64,000 bases of DNA from Desmodus rotundus (Eukaryota; Chordata; Mammalia; Chiroptera; Phyllostomidae). The notes beneath the pieces were generated by a model. That model did no database searches and was not told the origin of the DNA. It saw only the letters and a program-made list of their open reading frames with translations. The DNA is taken from assembly GCF_022682495.2 (NCBI RefSeq), contig NC_071393.1:117258239-117322238 (forward strand), given 5' to 3'. This document shows positions 10,801 to 22,184 of the stretch, one piece after another. A program made the translations under genes and the position numbers. The stretch's first letter is position 1; each line of letters starts with the position of its first letter.

Positions 10801-10954
10801 TGTACGGTGTTGGGCCTGCCTCATGTACCGTGCAGCCCAAACAGAGCCCTGGAGGCTGGCCATGACCCAGGAGCTCACTGGTTTCCTGAGAAGTGCTAGT
10901 CTGCTGATGAGCTCCAGGCAGAGGGAGTGTGGGGCACAGCAGGAAGTGTGGGTT

Positions 10955-11135
10955 TGTATTTGACCAATCTTGACTTAAATCTCAGCTCTGCCCCTTTCCA
11001 GCCCTGGACGTGCCTCCGTGTCTTCATTTCTAAAATGTAGACACCAGTACCTACCTCAGAGTCTTATGTGAGACACACGAAGATCTTGGAAAGCCTAGAA
11101 GGGGAAACTGAGGCTGGGAGGGTTTCAGCCACCCA
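10955..11135 (+). repeat. MIR SINE
   Basis: 'cttgacttaaatctcagctctgcc', 'tgtcttcatttctaaaatgtagacaccagtacctacctcag': forward MIR core and tail. Confidence 0.8.
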
Positions 11136-11139
11136 GGCC

Positions 11140-11700
11140 ACTGAGTCAATGGGAGGCAGAACCTGGCCCCTGAGCAGGGCCCCTGACCCAGCCAAGTGCC
11201 TGTGCTGGCGCTCCAGGCTGTCCCCACACCACCGAGATCAGCCTGTGCTCGGGTTCTGGTCTGCAGGTCGCCTTGAGGCTTCTGTTTCCCCTTGTGGCCT
11301 TGCTCCACCTTGGCCTTGTGTTCCTGAAGCAGGGGCCTGCAGGGCGTCCAGCACTAGAGGTCACTCTTCCTCTGCATGTGTAGTGTGGAGGGCAGAACCG
11401 AGGCTGTTGAAGGGGTGCTGGGACCCCAGGCATCTACTCCCCCCAGCGTTTGCTCAGGTCTACCTTGCCAGAAGTGAGAGTGCCACCCCTTCCTGAGAGG
11501 GGGTGACCGGTTTCCCTCCTATGAGCCACCCCCCAGCCCCCAGAGCCTGATCTTGCCCAGAGGCGGGTGGGAGCGCTCTTGTGGTCCCACGGCAGTTTTG
11601 CTTAACACTTCCGGTTGCCCCTGAGCCGTCTGCAGTAGGGGACAGGTGGAGGGGAGGAACTGCTTGGCAGGAAGGCCCAGTGTGCGCCTACTAGTTTCTA
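11140..11700. other. Intergenic sequence, no gene seen
   Basis: GC-rich unique DNA; open frames on both strands without recognisable domains. Confidence 0.5.
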
Positions 11701-11704
11701 AGCC

Positions 11705-12120
11705 TTGTGTTGGCTTTCACTTTTCTCCCAGGTGCCTCACTCGGCACCCTCCCTTCTCAAGCCACACTGGGTACTCCTTCCACACCCTTTCCCACCACAG
11801 GGCCTTTGCATATCTCTCAGCCTGCATGCTCTGCCTTACACCTTCACATGCACTTTAGTCTGAGCTCAAATTCTAGCTCTGAGAGATATTCTTTGACCAT
11901 CTCACCTAAATTAGCTGCCTCCCAGCTTCCAGCTTCCCCTTTACTTTCTCATCCTGATGACCTCCTTCACGGCCAAACCACAACTGGAAAGGCCTCCTTG
12001 GTGTGCCTGGTTACCGCACCCTCCCCCAACTAGGGCTTTGGGGGCACAGGGACCCCATCTTGCTCCTGGACGGGTGCCTCGCACTAGCAGGCACTCAGAT
12101 GTTTGTTGCAGGAATGCACT
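11705..12120 (+). mobile_element. L2 LINE 3' end
   Basis: 'caccacagggcctttgcatatctc', 'gagctcaaattctagctctgagag', 'gggcacagggaccccatcttgctcctgga', 'gcaggcactcagatgtttgttgcaggaatg' follow the order of the L2 3' end, including its terminal TGAATG-type units. Confidence 0.8.
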
Positions 12121-12124
12121 GAAA

Positions 12125-13355
12125 AGTCTCAGAACATCAACTGTTTCACCGTCCTGTTTTCTAGGTAAGGAAGTTGAGACTAAGATTTACCGAGGCCAGA
12201 ACTTCCTCCCAGGTCTTTGCACTGGAAATCTGTCGCGGCCATCGCTGCTGGTCTCTGTGTGTGGTTTCACGACCTGAGGGCAGACACCCTACGAGTACCC
12301 CGCTGGGGGGTCCACAGGCCCATCCTCTCCACCCCCATCTGTGACTATGTGGGGGGACGGGGTGCACAGTAAAGATGGAACATGGACAACGAGGTCTTGG
12401 GGTAAAGGCTTGGAGTGGCTGCGGGACAGACAGCACACGCTCTCCCCGTGGATTTGGAGATGCCTGAGCCTCCAGGCTGCATTTTTTTCTGAGAGCAAAT
12501 TAAAAGCATATGTGAGGGGTGCAAACTTCTTTTGAGGGGAAACGTACAGAGGTGACTGCATCTCAGTGTTTGTGTTTTCACAGCCGCTTCCCTGCACCGG
12601 CTGCGGTAATCACACCAAGTCGTGCCTAAACCAACGCCACCCCATGCCTGGAGCCGGCTCAGCTGGCATGAGCACGGGCCTTGGCTCCTCTGTGGACTCC
12701 ACAGTTTCCTGGGGCCCGAGGAACACTGGGGAACGTGGGCTGTGTAACCAGCGTGTCCTGTTTACACCTGCCCCCTCTAGCTGGGTTATACTTCCAGGCA
12801 GTAAAAGTTAAGAGTCAAATTTAGACCCATTTTTCAACCTGAAGATTAGACATGTCGCCCTCCAGCCCCATGTTCACAGTCTTCTGCCCTAACACCCTGG
12901 AGGGGCCCTCTACATCCCAGACACACCACTTGTTTGCTTTGCCTGTGTTCCCCACTGCCCTTGAACCTGGATCCTGGTGCGCATTCTGTCTGCGGGGCGT
13001 GGGAAGGTGGGCCAAAGTGCTGATGGGGAGACCGCAAGTGAGGGAGTCTCCCTTCAGGGGGATGGAGAAGAAAGAAACGTGCTTGTCTGGGGCTGCCAGT
13101 AGCATCCCAACTGTGGAGGGCGTGGTCTGGCCTATGCAGACCTAATGGGAGCCTTCCACGGGGCACAGGGACCCAGCTCACTGTGGGGAGCTCAACCCAA
13201 ACCAAGAAGCACAAAGTTCATGGGACCAACCTGGCCGGGCCACCTGCGGCTGAGCCTGACTGAAGGGCCCTGGGCTAGAAGCTCCAACACCTGGGCACTA
13301 AACTCAGCCCTTCCTGGAACTGACTATGGCCTTGAGCTACTCAGCTGCTGCGAAT
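12125..13355. other. Intergenic sequence, nothing recognised
   Basis: Unique GC-moderate DNA; no gene or named repeat. Confidence 0.5.
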
Positions 13356-13359
13356 GCTA

Positions 13360-13430
13360 AAACAAATAATATAACATAGTATCATATCCTATGATATAAT
13401 ATGACACATGACACGATATAATGTAATTCT
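13360..13430. repeat. AT-rich low-complexity stretch
   Basis: Irregular TATCATAT / ATGATATAATATGACA repeats with local palindromes. Confidence 0.75.
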
Positions 13431-13434
13431 GCTT

Positions 13435-14005
13435 TGGCAGGAATCAACAATGCCATAACAACATATGAATAAGCCTAGAAGGTAAGAAAGTGCTGTGGGA
13501 GTGGAGGATGGGGCCAGGCCTTCCCCTCGTGTTTTCCCCTTCTTTTGCCAGGCCTGCTACAGCCAGTGGGTCAGGTTTCACTGGGCAAGGGGCAGGGCTT
13601 TCAGCCTCAGTGCTCCTGGCAGACAAACCCCCTGTTCACGCAGACCCCACTCCTCTCTCTTTCCTGGGCGTGAAAGGGTTATCGTTCTCCAAACCCCTTG
13701 AAGTGAGAGGGCCGGATGATTAGGTCTGGCCAGCGGGTTGTGGGCAGAAGTGCTGTGTGTTACTTTGAGGCCGGAGCATTTCTTTGCTGATGTGAAACCC
13801 CCAGCTCCGCTGCCTGCTGGCTTCGTGATGACAGAAACCTGGTGGAGGTGGGGATCTGTTAGCCTGGGTCTCTGAGCAACCTCAGTGAGGAGGGCCTCCC
13901 GCCAACTTGCCTTGGGCGGACACAGCTTAGGCAAGGGATGCGTTGTTTTAAGACCCTAAGGGTTTGGGGACTGTTTGTTTTGAGTGTAACCTAACTGTTC
14001 CAGTG
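13435..14005. other. Intergenic sequence, nothing recognised
   Basis: Unique DNA; no support for a gene on either strand. Confidence 0.5.
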
Positions 14006-14009
14006 CTCC

Positions 14010-14160
14010 ATCAGTAGAGTTCCTCAGCTTCGGGGTTCAGGGACCTATTGCCTCAGAATCACATGGAGCAACCCTGTTAAAGGGTCCCCTGCCCCACAGA
14101 TGCGCTGCTCAGAACGCCTAGTGGTGAGGCCCTGGGGCTGCCATCCTAATGAAGGGGCTG
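14010..14160 (+). mobile_element. MER5-like DNA transposon fragment
   Basis: 'ttcctcagcttcggggttcaggg', 'tgcctcagaatcacatggagcaa' and 'tgaggccctggggctgccatcc' resemble the MER5 interior. Diverged. Confidence 0.4.
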
Positions 14161-14164
14161 CTGC

Positions 14165-15085
14165 TTCAGAGGCAGCAAGCGGATCTCCGGGGCTTGGGAG
14201 GGTGGCCCCTGCTGCCTCTGCCCTCTCATCGGCTTCCTCTGCCCTTGTGTAGGCCAGGTTCTCCAGGTGCTCCTGGGCCTAGTGCCTCTGTCCTGGTCCC
14301 TGCCCTCAGCTTAGGGTGCTAGTACTCCACCCTCTTCTCCCACCCGGCAGAGCGGCAGGTCCCCTGGGCCAGGCAAGGGGGCTGGGGGAGTGGGGGGAGG
14401 GCTCACAGAGTGGTCTCGAGTGAGAGTGATAGAAACCTTGCGTGATGGATTGGAGGAGACGAGACCATTCCCAGCTGATGGCTGACGTGCGGCAGCAGTG
14501 ACAGGCAGCGATGTTTGTGCTCTGAACCTGCAATCTCAGCTAATAGGAGAGATTGAGGGGTTTGGAATGAGAAGCGTCACGGGCCACGGCCCCAGGGGCA
14601 GAGATGCTGCTGGAGAAGAGGAGCATGGCTCGAGGCTTCCTGAAGGAGGGAGTGGGGAACACTTTCCTGCCCTGGCCCCTGGACAGGTGGGACAAGGTCT
14701 CTCGCCCACTGGGGCTGGGCTAACTGGGCAGGCCCCAGGCTGCCCCTTCGGGGGCCTGTGACTGTGGGCGGGGCCTTGAGCAGTGCCCGCCTAGTGCCTC
14801 CCTGGGGGTTGCCCAGCACAGGCACTCCCGGCTATGGCTGTGGTGCCCAGTGCAGGGAAGCCCCGGCTGGGGTGCTGGCCCAAGGCCGAGTGCCCAGAGC
14901 AGCCCTGGAGTGACTTCCTGACCCCCACGGGAGCTTCAGGGGTCCTGCCGGACAGCCTGAGGGAGGAGATGGTTGAAAAATAAGGATCAAATTCTCAGAA
15001 TTTGAGATTCAGCTCATGAACCTCCCACTGCTTCTTTTTTGCCTTTGAAGCCATGCTACCCTGGACTCCAATTCCATGGCTACCA
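14165..15085. other. Intergenic sequence, no gene seen
   Basis: GC-rich unique sequence; short chance frames only. Confidence 0.5.
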
Positions 15086-15089
15086 TTTC

Positions 15090-15215
15090 CTACCCCTGAC
15101 CTTGGACAACCAAGGCCACCTCTTTGGGTCTCAGTGTCTTCATCTGTGAAATCTGAAGGAGAAAAAAACCCATCTCCTGAGAATATCGTACCAAGGACTG
15201 AACGATACACACTGT
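15090..15215 (+). repeat. MIR SINE fragment
   Basis: 'gaccttggacaaccaaggccacctctttgggtctcagtgtcttcatctgtgaaa' is a diverged forward MIR 'accttgggcaag...cctcagtttcctcatctgtaaaa' segment. Confidence 0.65.
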
Positions 15216-15217
15216 AA

Positions 15218-15350
15218 ATCCCCGCCTGCCAATCACCCCGGGAGTTCGTTAGGATACAGACTCTGAGTCGCAGGTCTGGTGCAGAGCCTGAGAGCCTGTA
15301 GTTCTGGTAAGCTCCAGGTGAGGCCAGTGGATCGCAACTTTAGTAACGGG
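15218..15350 (+). mobile_element. MER5-like DNA transposon fragment
   Basis: 'gttaggatacagactctgagtc', 'aggtctggtgcagagcctgagag', 'aagctccaggtgaggccagtgg' match a MER5-type interior and 3' half. Confidence 0.55.
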
Positions 15351-15879
15351 GGTGTGGAGGATCCGAGCGGGCGCCTGGTTCGTGGTGGGTGCCGACACCA
15401 GGATACCTACGTGATTAGTGCCATCACTGACAGTGCAGAATAGGTGAGGCTGTGCCTCTCCCTGCTCCAGTCCACCCCCTCCTTCGCAGCTTCCTGGTCC
15501 ACTCACGGTTTCCTTGGATGACACCTGGACACAGATACTGGAGAGGCCCAAAGAGGGTTCATCACAAGCCTTGTCTCCAGGGCTATCCAGGCCCTGGCTC
15601 CACCGCGGGTGCCCAGTGGCCAGCCTGCGCATGAGCCATCTCTACAAACAACCATTGCTATGCCCTCTGGACCCAGGGCCACTGGGACCTTCAACTGGGC
15701 AAGCTGGGACAGCAGGGGTGTCGCCCAGCCCCTTCCCCACTCCAGCACAGCTGCCCAAAGGTATGCTGTGATCACTACTGTCCCTATCCCACCTCAAAAG
15801 AAGACACTCGCTGTCCTCTTTCCTTGTGAGAGGGATCCCTGGGGGTCTGGGGCAAGCTCCTCCAGCAGCAGTGGAAGCA

Positions 15880-16030
15880 GCATGGCTCAGCGGTTAAAAG
15901 CTTAGAACTTGGGCAACTTGTGTCATCATTCAGAGCTTCAGTTTCCTCACCTGTAAAAGGGGGCTGACACCAGCATCACAGCATTGCTGTGAGTGTGAAA
16001 TGGGAACGTGGACGTAGCACGCCTCTCCCG
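15880..16030 (+). repeat. MIR SINE
   Basis: 'gcatggctcagcggttaaaagcttagaac', then 'gagcttcagtttcctcacctgtaaaaggggg'. Forward MIR head and core. Confidence 0.8.
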
Positions 16031-16034
16031 TGGT

Positions 16035-16495
16035 CTGCACCAGATGCACACCATTTCATCGTCATCAGTGTCTCCGAGATTCTGGACCTGCCTCCTCATC
16101 GCCTACCCCGAAAGCTGGCCCTGGAAGCACCTGAGCCACATGTGATGGGAACCACAGGTTTGAACCACCTCTGCTCTTGCTTGGGCTGAGGTGCGTCCCG
16201 TGGTTTGGAGCCAGGCCAAGCATAGTGGAAACACAAAGCCCGAGGAAGCAGAGGAGGGGACCCGCTGTTTGCAGCTGCGGCTCAGGTGAAGAAGGCAGCT
16301 GCCTCTGAGAAGTGTGGGGAGGGGCGGAGGAGCGGGAAGAGGGAGGGAGAAGGGGGAGGGGGTGTTAATTTTGGAGAGATGAATGCAGGTCCACACTCAA
16401 CTGATGGCTGACCTTCACGGGCAACTGGGGGGTGTGTGGAGGCCTTGGTACCTAGACCCCCCACTGCCCTCTCTGGGGATACTTCCTCTGGGCCT
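16035..16495. other. Intergenic sequence, nothing recognised
   Basis: Unique DNA with a G/A-rich run at 16,315-16,365. No gene. Confidence 0.5.
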
Positions 16496-16499
16496 AACT

Positions 16500-16775
16500 A
16501 TTCCAAATCCTGCTTTCCATTTGCACCTGTGGTAAAATACACATAATATCTTAACCATTTTCACTATTTTTAAGTGTACAATTTAGCAATTTTATATAGA
16601 TTCGCATTGTTGGGCAATTCATCTCCAGAAGTCTTTTCATCTCCCCAAACAGAAACTCCATACATTTGCTCACTCTAGGCACTTCATAGGAGCAGAACCA
16701 CGCAGTACTTGTCTTTCTGTGACTGGCTTAGTTCACTTAGCACAGTGTCCTCAGGTTCATCCACACTGTGCATTT
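16500..16775 (-). mobile_element. Old L1 (L1M) 3' UTR
   Basis: Reverse L1M 3' UTR: 'ggtaaaatacacataatatcttaaccatttt', 'aagtgtacaatttagcaat', 'catctccagaagtcttttcatctcccc', 'gtgactggcttagttcacttagcacagtgtcctcaggttcatcc'. The younger half-L1 is inserted at its right end. Confidence 0.8.
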
Positions 16776-16779
16776 TCTG

Positions 16780-18710
16780 GTTTTTTAAGTATATTTTATT
16801 GATTATGCTATTACCGTTGTCCCATTTTCCCCCCTTTATTCCCCCCTGCCCTGTGTACCCCCTCCCACCCACTCCCCCCTCCCTTTAGTTCATGTCCATG
16901 GGTCATATATATAAATTCTTTGGCTTCTACATTTCCCATACTATTCTTACCCTCCCCCTGTCTATTTTCTACCTATCATTTATGCTCCTTATTCCCTGTA
17001 CCTTTTTCCCCTCTCTCCCCCTCCCACTCCCCCGCTGATATCCCTCCATGTGAGCTCCATTTCTGTGATTCCGTTCCTGTTCCAGTTGTTTGCTGTTTGT
17101 TTTTGTTTTTGTTTTTAGATTCGGTTCTTAATAACTGTGAGTTTATTGTGATTTTGCTGTTCATATTTTTTATCTTCTTTTTCTTAGATAAGTCCCTTTA
17201 ACATTTCCTATAATAAGGGCTTGGTGATGATGAACTCCTTTAACTTGACCTTATCAGGGAAACACTTTATCTGCCCTTCCATTCTAAATGATAGCTTTGC
17301 TAGGTAGAGTAATCTTGAATGTAGGTCCTTGCCTTTCATGACTTTGAATACTTTTTTCCAGCACCTTCTTGCCTGCAAGGTTTGTTTTGAGAAATCAGCT
17401 GACAGTCTTATGGGCACTCCTTTGTAGGTAACTGTCTCCTTTTCTCTTAATGCTTTTAAGGTTATCTCCTTGTTTTTCATCTTGGTTAATTTAATTATGA
17501 TGTATCTTGGAGTGTTCCTCCTTGGGTCCAACTTCTTTGGGACTCTCAGAGCTTCCTAGACTTCCTGGAAGTCTATTTCCTTTGCCAGATTGGGGAAGTT
17601 CTCCTTCATTATTTGTTCAAATAAGTTTTCAATTTTTTGTTCTTCCTCTTCTCCTTCTGGCACCCCTATGATTCAGTTGCTGGAACATTTAAAGATGTCC
17701 TGGAGGTTCCTAAGCCTCTCCTCATTTTTTTGAATTCTTGTTTCTTCATTCTTTTGGTTGGATGTTTCTTTCTTCCTTCTGGTCCACACTGTTGATTTGA
17801 GTCACGATTTCCTTCCCATCACTGTTTGTTCCCTGTACATTTTCCTTTATTTCACTTAGCATAGCCTGCATTTTTTCATCTAATTTGCGACCATATTCAA
17901 CCAATTCTGTGAGCTTCCTGGTTACCAGTATTTTGAACTGTGCATCTGATAGGTTGGCTATCTCTTTGTTGCTTAGTTGTAATTTTTCTGGAGCTTTGAT
18001 TTGTTCTTTCATTTGGGCCATTTTTTTTTTGTCTCGGTGCACCTGTTATGTAGTAAGGGGCAGAGCCTTAGGTGTTCACCGGGGCAGGACAACACCTGGT
18101 GAACACTGTATGTCGCAGAGGGGTCTGAGAGGGAACAGTGCAGCTTGCTCTGCTCTCTCCTGGTTATCAGTCACTTCCTCCTCTACCCACAAGCAAACTG
18201 GGCCCTTCTGGTGCTGCTTCCCTGGTGGGTGGGCTTGTGTATGTTCTAGGACCCTGTGGGTCTCCCCAATGAACTCCCCTGTGAGGCTGGGAGTTTCTCC
18301 CGCTGCTGCCTCAATCCCCACAGGTGTTTTTAATCAGTGGTTTGAGGCTTTATTTCCCCGAGCTGGAGCCCTAGGTTGCTTGGTCTGTCTCACTCCCAAG
18401 TTGTTCCTTCTGGTTTATTTGCATGTGAATGTGGGACCACTGGCTCCACCAGCCGCTGCCCTGCCTGCCCAGTCCTCCAGCCACTGCCTTGCCATGAGTG
18501 ATCTCTGCCCAGCTGCCCGTCTCTGCCCCTCCTACGGGTCTGGATGAATGTTTCTTCTTTAACTCCTTTGTTGTTAGATTTCCGACAGTGACAGTTCAAT
18601 TTTCTGTCAGTTCTGTCTGCTTTTTGTTTTTAAATTTGTTGTTGTCCTTCTTCTGGTTGTGAGAGGAGGCACAGTGTGTCTACCTATGCCTCCATCTTGG
18701 CCGGAAGTCC
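16780..18710 (-). mobile_element. HAL1-like (half-L1) retrotransposon, complete insertion
   Basis: Read on the minus strand: an L1-type 5' end at about 18,710 (ACTTCCGGCCAAGATGGAGG), a roughly 650-bp leader, a decayed ORF1 (about 18,042-17,208), then at once a G-rich 3' UTR and an AATAAA-type tail at about 16,800. The expected ORF2 of about 3.8 kb (endonuclease and reverse transcriptase) is absent. The target-site duplication CATTTTCTG is present at 16,771-16,779 and 18,711-18,719, showing that this 1.9-kb form inserted as a unit rather than losing ORF2 afterwards. The same ORF1-to-tail junction occurs in the copies at 41,834-42,424 and 62,468-64,000. The family is known in placental mammals as HAL1; whether this bat subfamily is catalogued I cannot tell. 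Confidence 0.85.
17208..18042 (-). pseudogene. Half-L1 ORF1 protein, broken
   Basis: Remnant of L1 ORF1p, the RNA-binding chaperone that coats LINE RNA. The N-terminal part (18,042-17,746, 98 codons) is open and ends in a KEERNIQPKE stretch; the middle (about 17,745-17,535) has lost frame; the C-terminal part (17,531-17,208) is open and holds the RNA-binding C-terminal domain with RLSADFSKQTLQARR and 'LSFRMEGQIKCFPDKVKL'. Compared with the copy at 62,881-63,570 the reading frame is interrupted in the RRM-like region. Non-functional as it stands. Confidence 0.85.
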
Positions 18711-18984
18711 CATTTTCTGTTTTTAAATCCAGCTTAGTTAATAATTGTTAGAGGCTTGGTTGGCCAGATACCAGCGACTCATTCAAAGCTAGAAGCAGGA
18801 GTGCAGCCCATGGCCTGGGGAGGGGCCAGCCCCCTGCCACAGACACTCATCACCTGTAGGACGCTAGTGTGAGAGCATCCCTCCTGCTCAGCGCCTGGGC
18901 TTCCAAGGACACCAGGCTGGAGAACTCAGCTCACTGCAGCGCAGGCTCATGAGGTGAAGTTCATGCATTTCTACCTCCAAGGTC

Positions 18985-19105
18985 AATGCTGTGCACTGAG
19001 AGGAAACTTGGGCTCTGAGGTCAGGCAGCCTGGGTGTGAGTCCTGGTACTGTCACTTACTACCTACCTGTTCCTTTATGAAGTGAGGGCGACAATAGGGT
19101 AAATG
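18985..19105 (+). repeat. MIR SINE
   Basis: 'cttgggctctgaggtcaggcagcctgggtgtgagtcctggtactgtcacttactacctacctg' is a clear forward MIR core. Confidence 0.85.
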
Positions 19106-19429
19106 TGGGGAGTGGATGAATGACCTCTCTAAAGCGCATAGCCAGGGCCGGCCCAGAGAACGTGCTCAGCAGGGGCTGGAAACGACTGACTGTCAGCATT
19201 TCATGGATTGGACACCTCATCTCCACAGCTTCTGACATGCCCCGCTGGGACCAAGATGCACACAGTGTCTCTGCAGGTTGTTCCCAGGCTAGTCGGGTGG
19301 TTCTCAATTTTTGTATGTTTGTGAACAGTAGAACACTGGCAAATTCGTTGGTAAATCCAGTCTGGAGTGGGGAAAAAGGAGAGTTGCTCTGACCAGGGGT
19401 GGGAAATCCAGCCCTCCCCACACCAAAGG

Positions 19430-19505
19430 CACACACACACGTATACACAGATACAACACACACATACACACATACATTCAACATACAAACATACCACACA
19501 CCCAC
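19430..19505 (+). repeat. (CA)n-rich microsatellite
   Basis: Interrupted ACACACAC/ATACACAG tract of about 75 bp. Confidence 0.9.
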
Positions 19506-19944
19506 TCTGCCTCCTCAGGTTGAATCCTACAAAGCCCTGGGCTTCACAGGATGGAGTTGGAAACCGTGCCTTGTGGGAAGGGCCCTCCTCATGGACAGCC
19601 CCCAAGGGGTCTCCAGGTGCCCGTGAACAAGGAAACGCTCGCTGGGCTCTGTGGAAGGAGGGGCAGGGCTTCGGCCTGCCGAGGCCTCCATATAGTCACA
19701 GGCAGGCAGGGCTGCTAGGAGCCCCAGTCAGGACCAAAAGGAAGAAATGTTGTGGGTCCCCAGTGTCCCTTTGTCTCACCTTCCTTTGGGTCCTCACAAG
19801 CACTTGTCCCTCGCTTCCCAAAAGGAAACTGAAAGAGCAGGGTCTTTGATGGCGAGTCTCAGGGTCACATGCGCGAGCTAAAGGCAGCGTGTTTGTTTCT
19901 GGCCCCGTGACTGAGCCAGCCAGGGACAGGGGTGGGTCAGGGGT

Positions 19945-20035
19945 GTGTAAGTGTACGTGCCTATGTCCATCTACCTGTGCATGTGTCTGTGTATGAATGT
20001 GTGTGTTCCCGTGTGTATCTGTGCACATGTGTAGG
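19945..20035 (+). repeat. TG-rich low-complexity stretch
   Basis: Imperfect GTGTGT/GTGCATGTGTCTGTGT repeats. Confidence 0.75.
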
Positions 20036-20559
20036 AACTCTCAGATAGGTCCTCACGCTCTATCATGGTCCCCTGCAAATCTTCTCATTAACTCACTAAT
20101 TCACACACTCATCCACTCATGCATCCCTTCAACAAACTAAACGATGCATCTTAAAATGATGAATCATGACTTGTTAAATGCCATGGTGCTGGGAGGGCAG
20201 ACGGCCATGACTTTGTGGTGCCCTGAACCCTGAGGTCTCCCTACGGCCCTGTGTCTCCCTGATTTCAAACTCTGGCACCCCCGCAGCTCTGCATGTGTTC
20301 CAGGTCTGTGCCCTGCCTCTGTTTATTATGTGTATAACCCTGCTTCTCCCTCAAACCTACGGCACCGGGCCACCCCTGAAAGCAGGGCGGTTTCCCTTCC
20401 TGCTTTTTGCCACATCAGACACTCATGGGTCCCCTTCAGGGTTTCCGTGTGTGTCTCCCTAGATTGGTGGGTATAGGCCCCTCCTTTGATGTAGGAAGGT
20501 ATATTCTTGGATGTGAGGCCTAGGGGTGACCCTGGGATCTCCTGTGGAGGCATCTCCAA

Positions 20560-20830
20560 CTGGGTGGATGTGTCCCTGAGCTTGGCCTGGGCCCGGATCC
20601 ATTCCCAGCCTGCCCCGGAAGCCCCCACTGCGTTGTCCTGCCAGTAATTACAGCGATAAAGTGCGCCAGTTGAGGGCTGCTGGCCCGGCTGGCTGCCAGC
20701 CATGAGGCCCCAGGCTGTGCCGTGGGAGTCCATTCATTTTAATAAGAGGTACACCCTGTGTTATTAAGAAGAGTGTTTATTACTGTCGCCGCACACTGAC
20801 AGCAGCTTCCATCATGGTTAAACGGCAGAT
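20560..20830. promoter_or_regulatory. Candidate conserved non-coding element
   Basis: Repeat-free block with CCAGTAATTACAGCGATAAA (homeodomain and GATA-like sites), CATTTTAATAAGAGG, GTGTTATTAAGAAG and TTTATTACTGTCGCC within 200 bp, next to GC-rich sequence. A typical enhancer-like mix; conservation not tested. Confidence 0.38.
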
Positions 20831-20834
20831 GGGG

Positions 20835-22080
20835 GGAGGGTAGGGGCTGTGCACAGCAGCTCCTCGGAGGCACCGGCCCAGCTGGGAAGGCTGGGTGGGG
20901 AGGCTGGCTCGCTCTTTCCCACTCTCTCTCTCCCCCAGCCTCTTGCTCCAGGACTGTGGTAACCCCCCTTTCCCAGCAAGAATGGACTCATGCAGCTGAC
21001 CCTGCTTGGGGTGGGGATCAGAGATGGTGGAAGGGTGATGGAAGGAACTCTGCTCAGCATCCAGATGCTGCCCCAGAGAGGAAGAGGGACCCTGGGTTTT
21101 GGCTTGTCCCTGGAGTCAGGCAAGGTGACCCCGTGCTCCACCTGCCTGACTCCTGATCTCACCTGAACGCCCCACCCCGGGTTTGCTTGCTCCCTCTTTG
21201 GGATCCTGCAGTTTCAGCTCCATCTACAGTAGCTCACACTGCCCACCGGCTGCCAGTCACTCTCACCTGTCAGCCTTGTGAGCCGCACGGCCCTCTGCTC
21301 TGTCCGCGCCGCCGAGGGCTGCTCTGTGCAGAAGGGCCCCTTCGGTCTGCTCACTGCTGTGTGCCCAGCACAGAGAGCAGGTCTGCATCTAACAGATAAG
21401 CATGTTGTCATTGAAGGGTGAAGCCTCACTGAAGAGAACCCTTCCTGCCGTCCTTCAGGACGTTTGGGTGTGAGCAAGCGCCGGCGTGATAACGAGAAGT
21501 GTGGCGGAGAAGAAGGAAGAGCAGAAGTTCCCAGACTTTCTCAGTTCCGGTGCTGTTAGCGCCTTGGGAATTTGTTCATGATGCCCTTGGTCGAAGGAAA
21601 CACCTAAAAGTTTTCTTCATTCAGTGGTTCGGTCTAAACAACTTCAGTGTTTATAGCTTCATGGATGATTAGCCATTTGAAAAAATAATACACACAAATT
21701 TAAGTTCACAAGATTTAATGTTACTGTTAACCCCAATGACACGCCAATGGACATGTGTACTTGTGGGACACCGCACTTCTTCTCACATGGGATCAGGCTG
21801 AATACGCCACCCTCCGTTCTGGTTCCACACTGGTTTGTTATCACAGCGACCACCGAAAGCCCGGCATGTTAAGGATATGACACCATCGCAAAGAATGTAA
21901 TGTGAGCTAATGTTGAAACTGTGAACCACCTCAAGCTAGTCGTTCACGTGTGTCTGACAGCTGTCGAGCACTATTAGCCTGGGAAATTTTAGATCCTACA
22001 CTTGTGCTTCTGTGCCGGGTACCTTGGGCCACAGTTTGGAAACCATGATGGGAGATGATCTGGGTTCAAGTTCCAGTGTG
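20835..22080. other. Intergenic sequence, partly unclassified repeat
   Basis: 20,835-21,540 is unique GC-rich DNA. 21,600-22,050 is AT-richer and looks like decayed transposon sequence, but I could not assign a family. Confidence 0.4.
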
Positions 22081-22084
22081 CTAG

Positions 22085-22184
22085 TTTGCTGGTTTACATG
22101 TTTATTTAACAAGCACTTTCATAGCGCTGACTCTAAGAACTTTACACGTATTATTTAATCATCATAACAAGCGTATGAGGTCAG
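22085..22184 (-). repeat. MIR SINE fragment
   Basis: 'tttatttaacaagcactttcatagcgctgactctaagaactttacacgtattatttaatcatcataacaa' matches the reverse MIR tail. Confidence 0.75.

Larger units (their letters stand above)
19110..20555. other. Intergenic sequence, no gene seen
   Basis: Unique DNA containing a CA repeat (19,430-19,505) and a TG-rich stretch (19,945-20,035). Open frames at 19,059-19,849 owe part of their length to the CA repeat and show no domain. Confidence 0.5.

Noticed and set aside
17885..18547. 220-codon plus-strand open frame
   Set aside because: Antisense to the leader and ORF1 of the half-L1; explained by the repeat.
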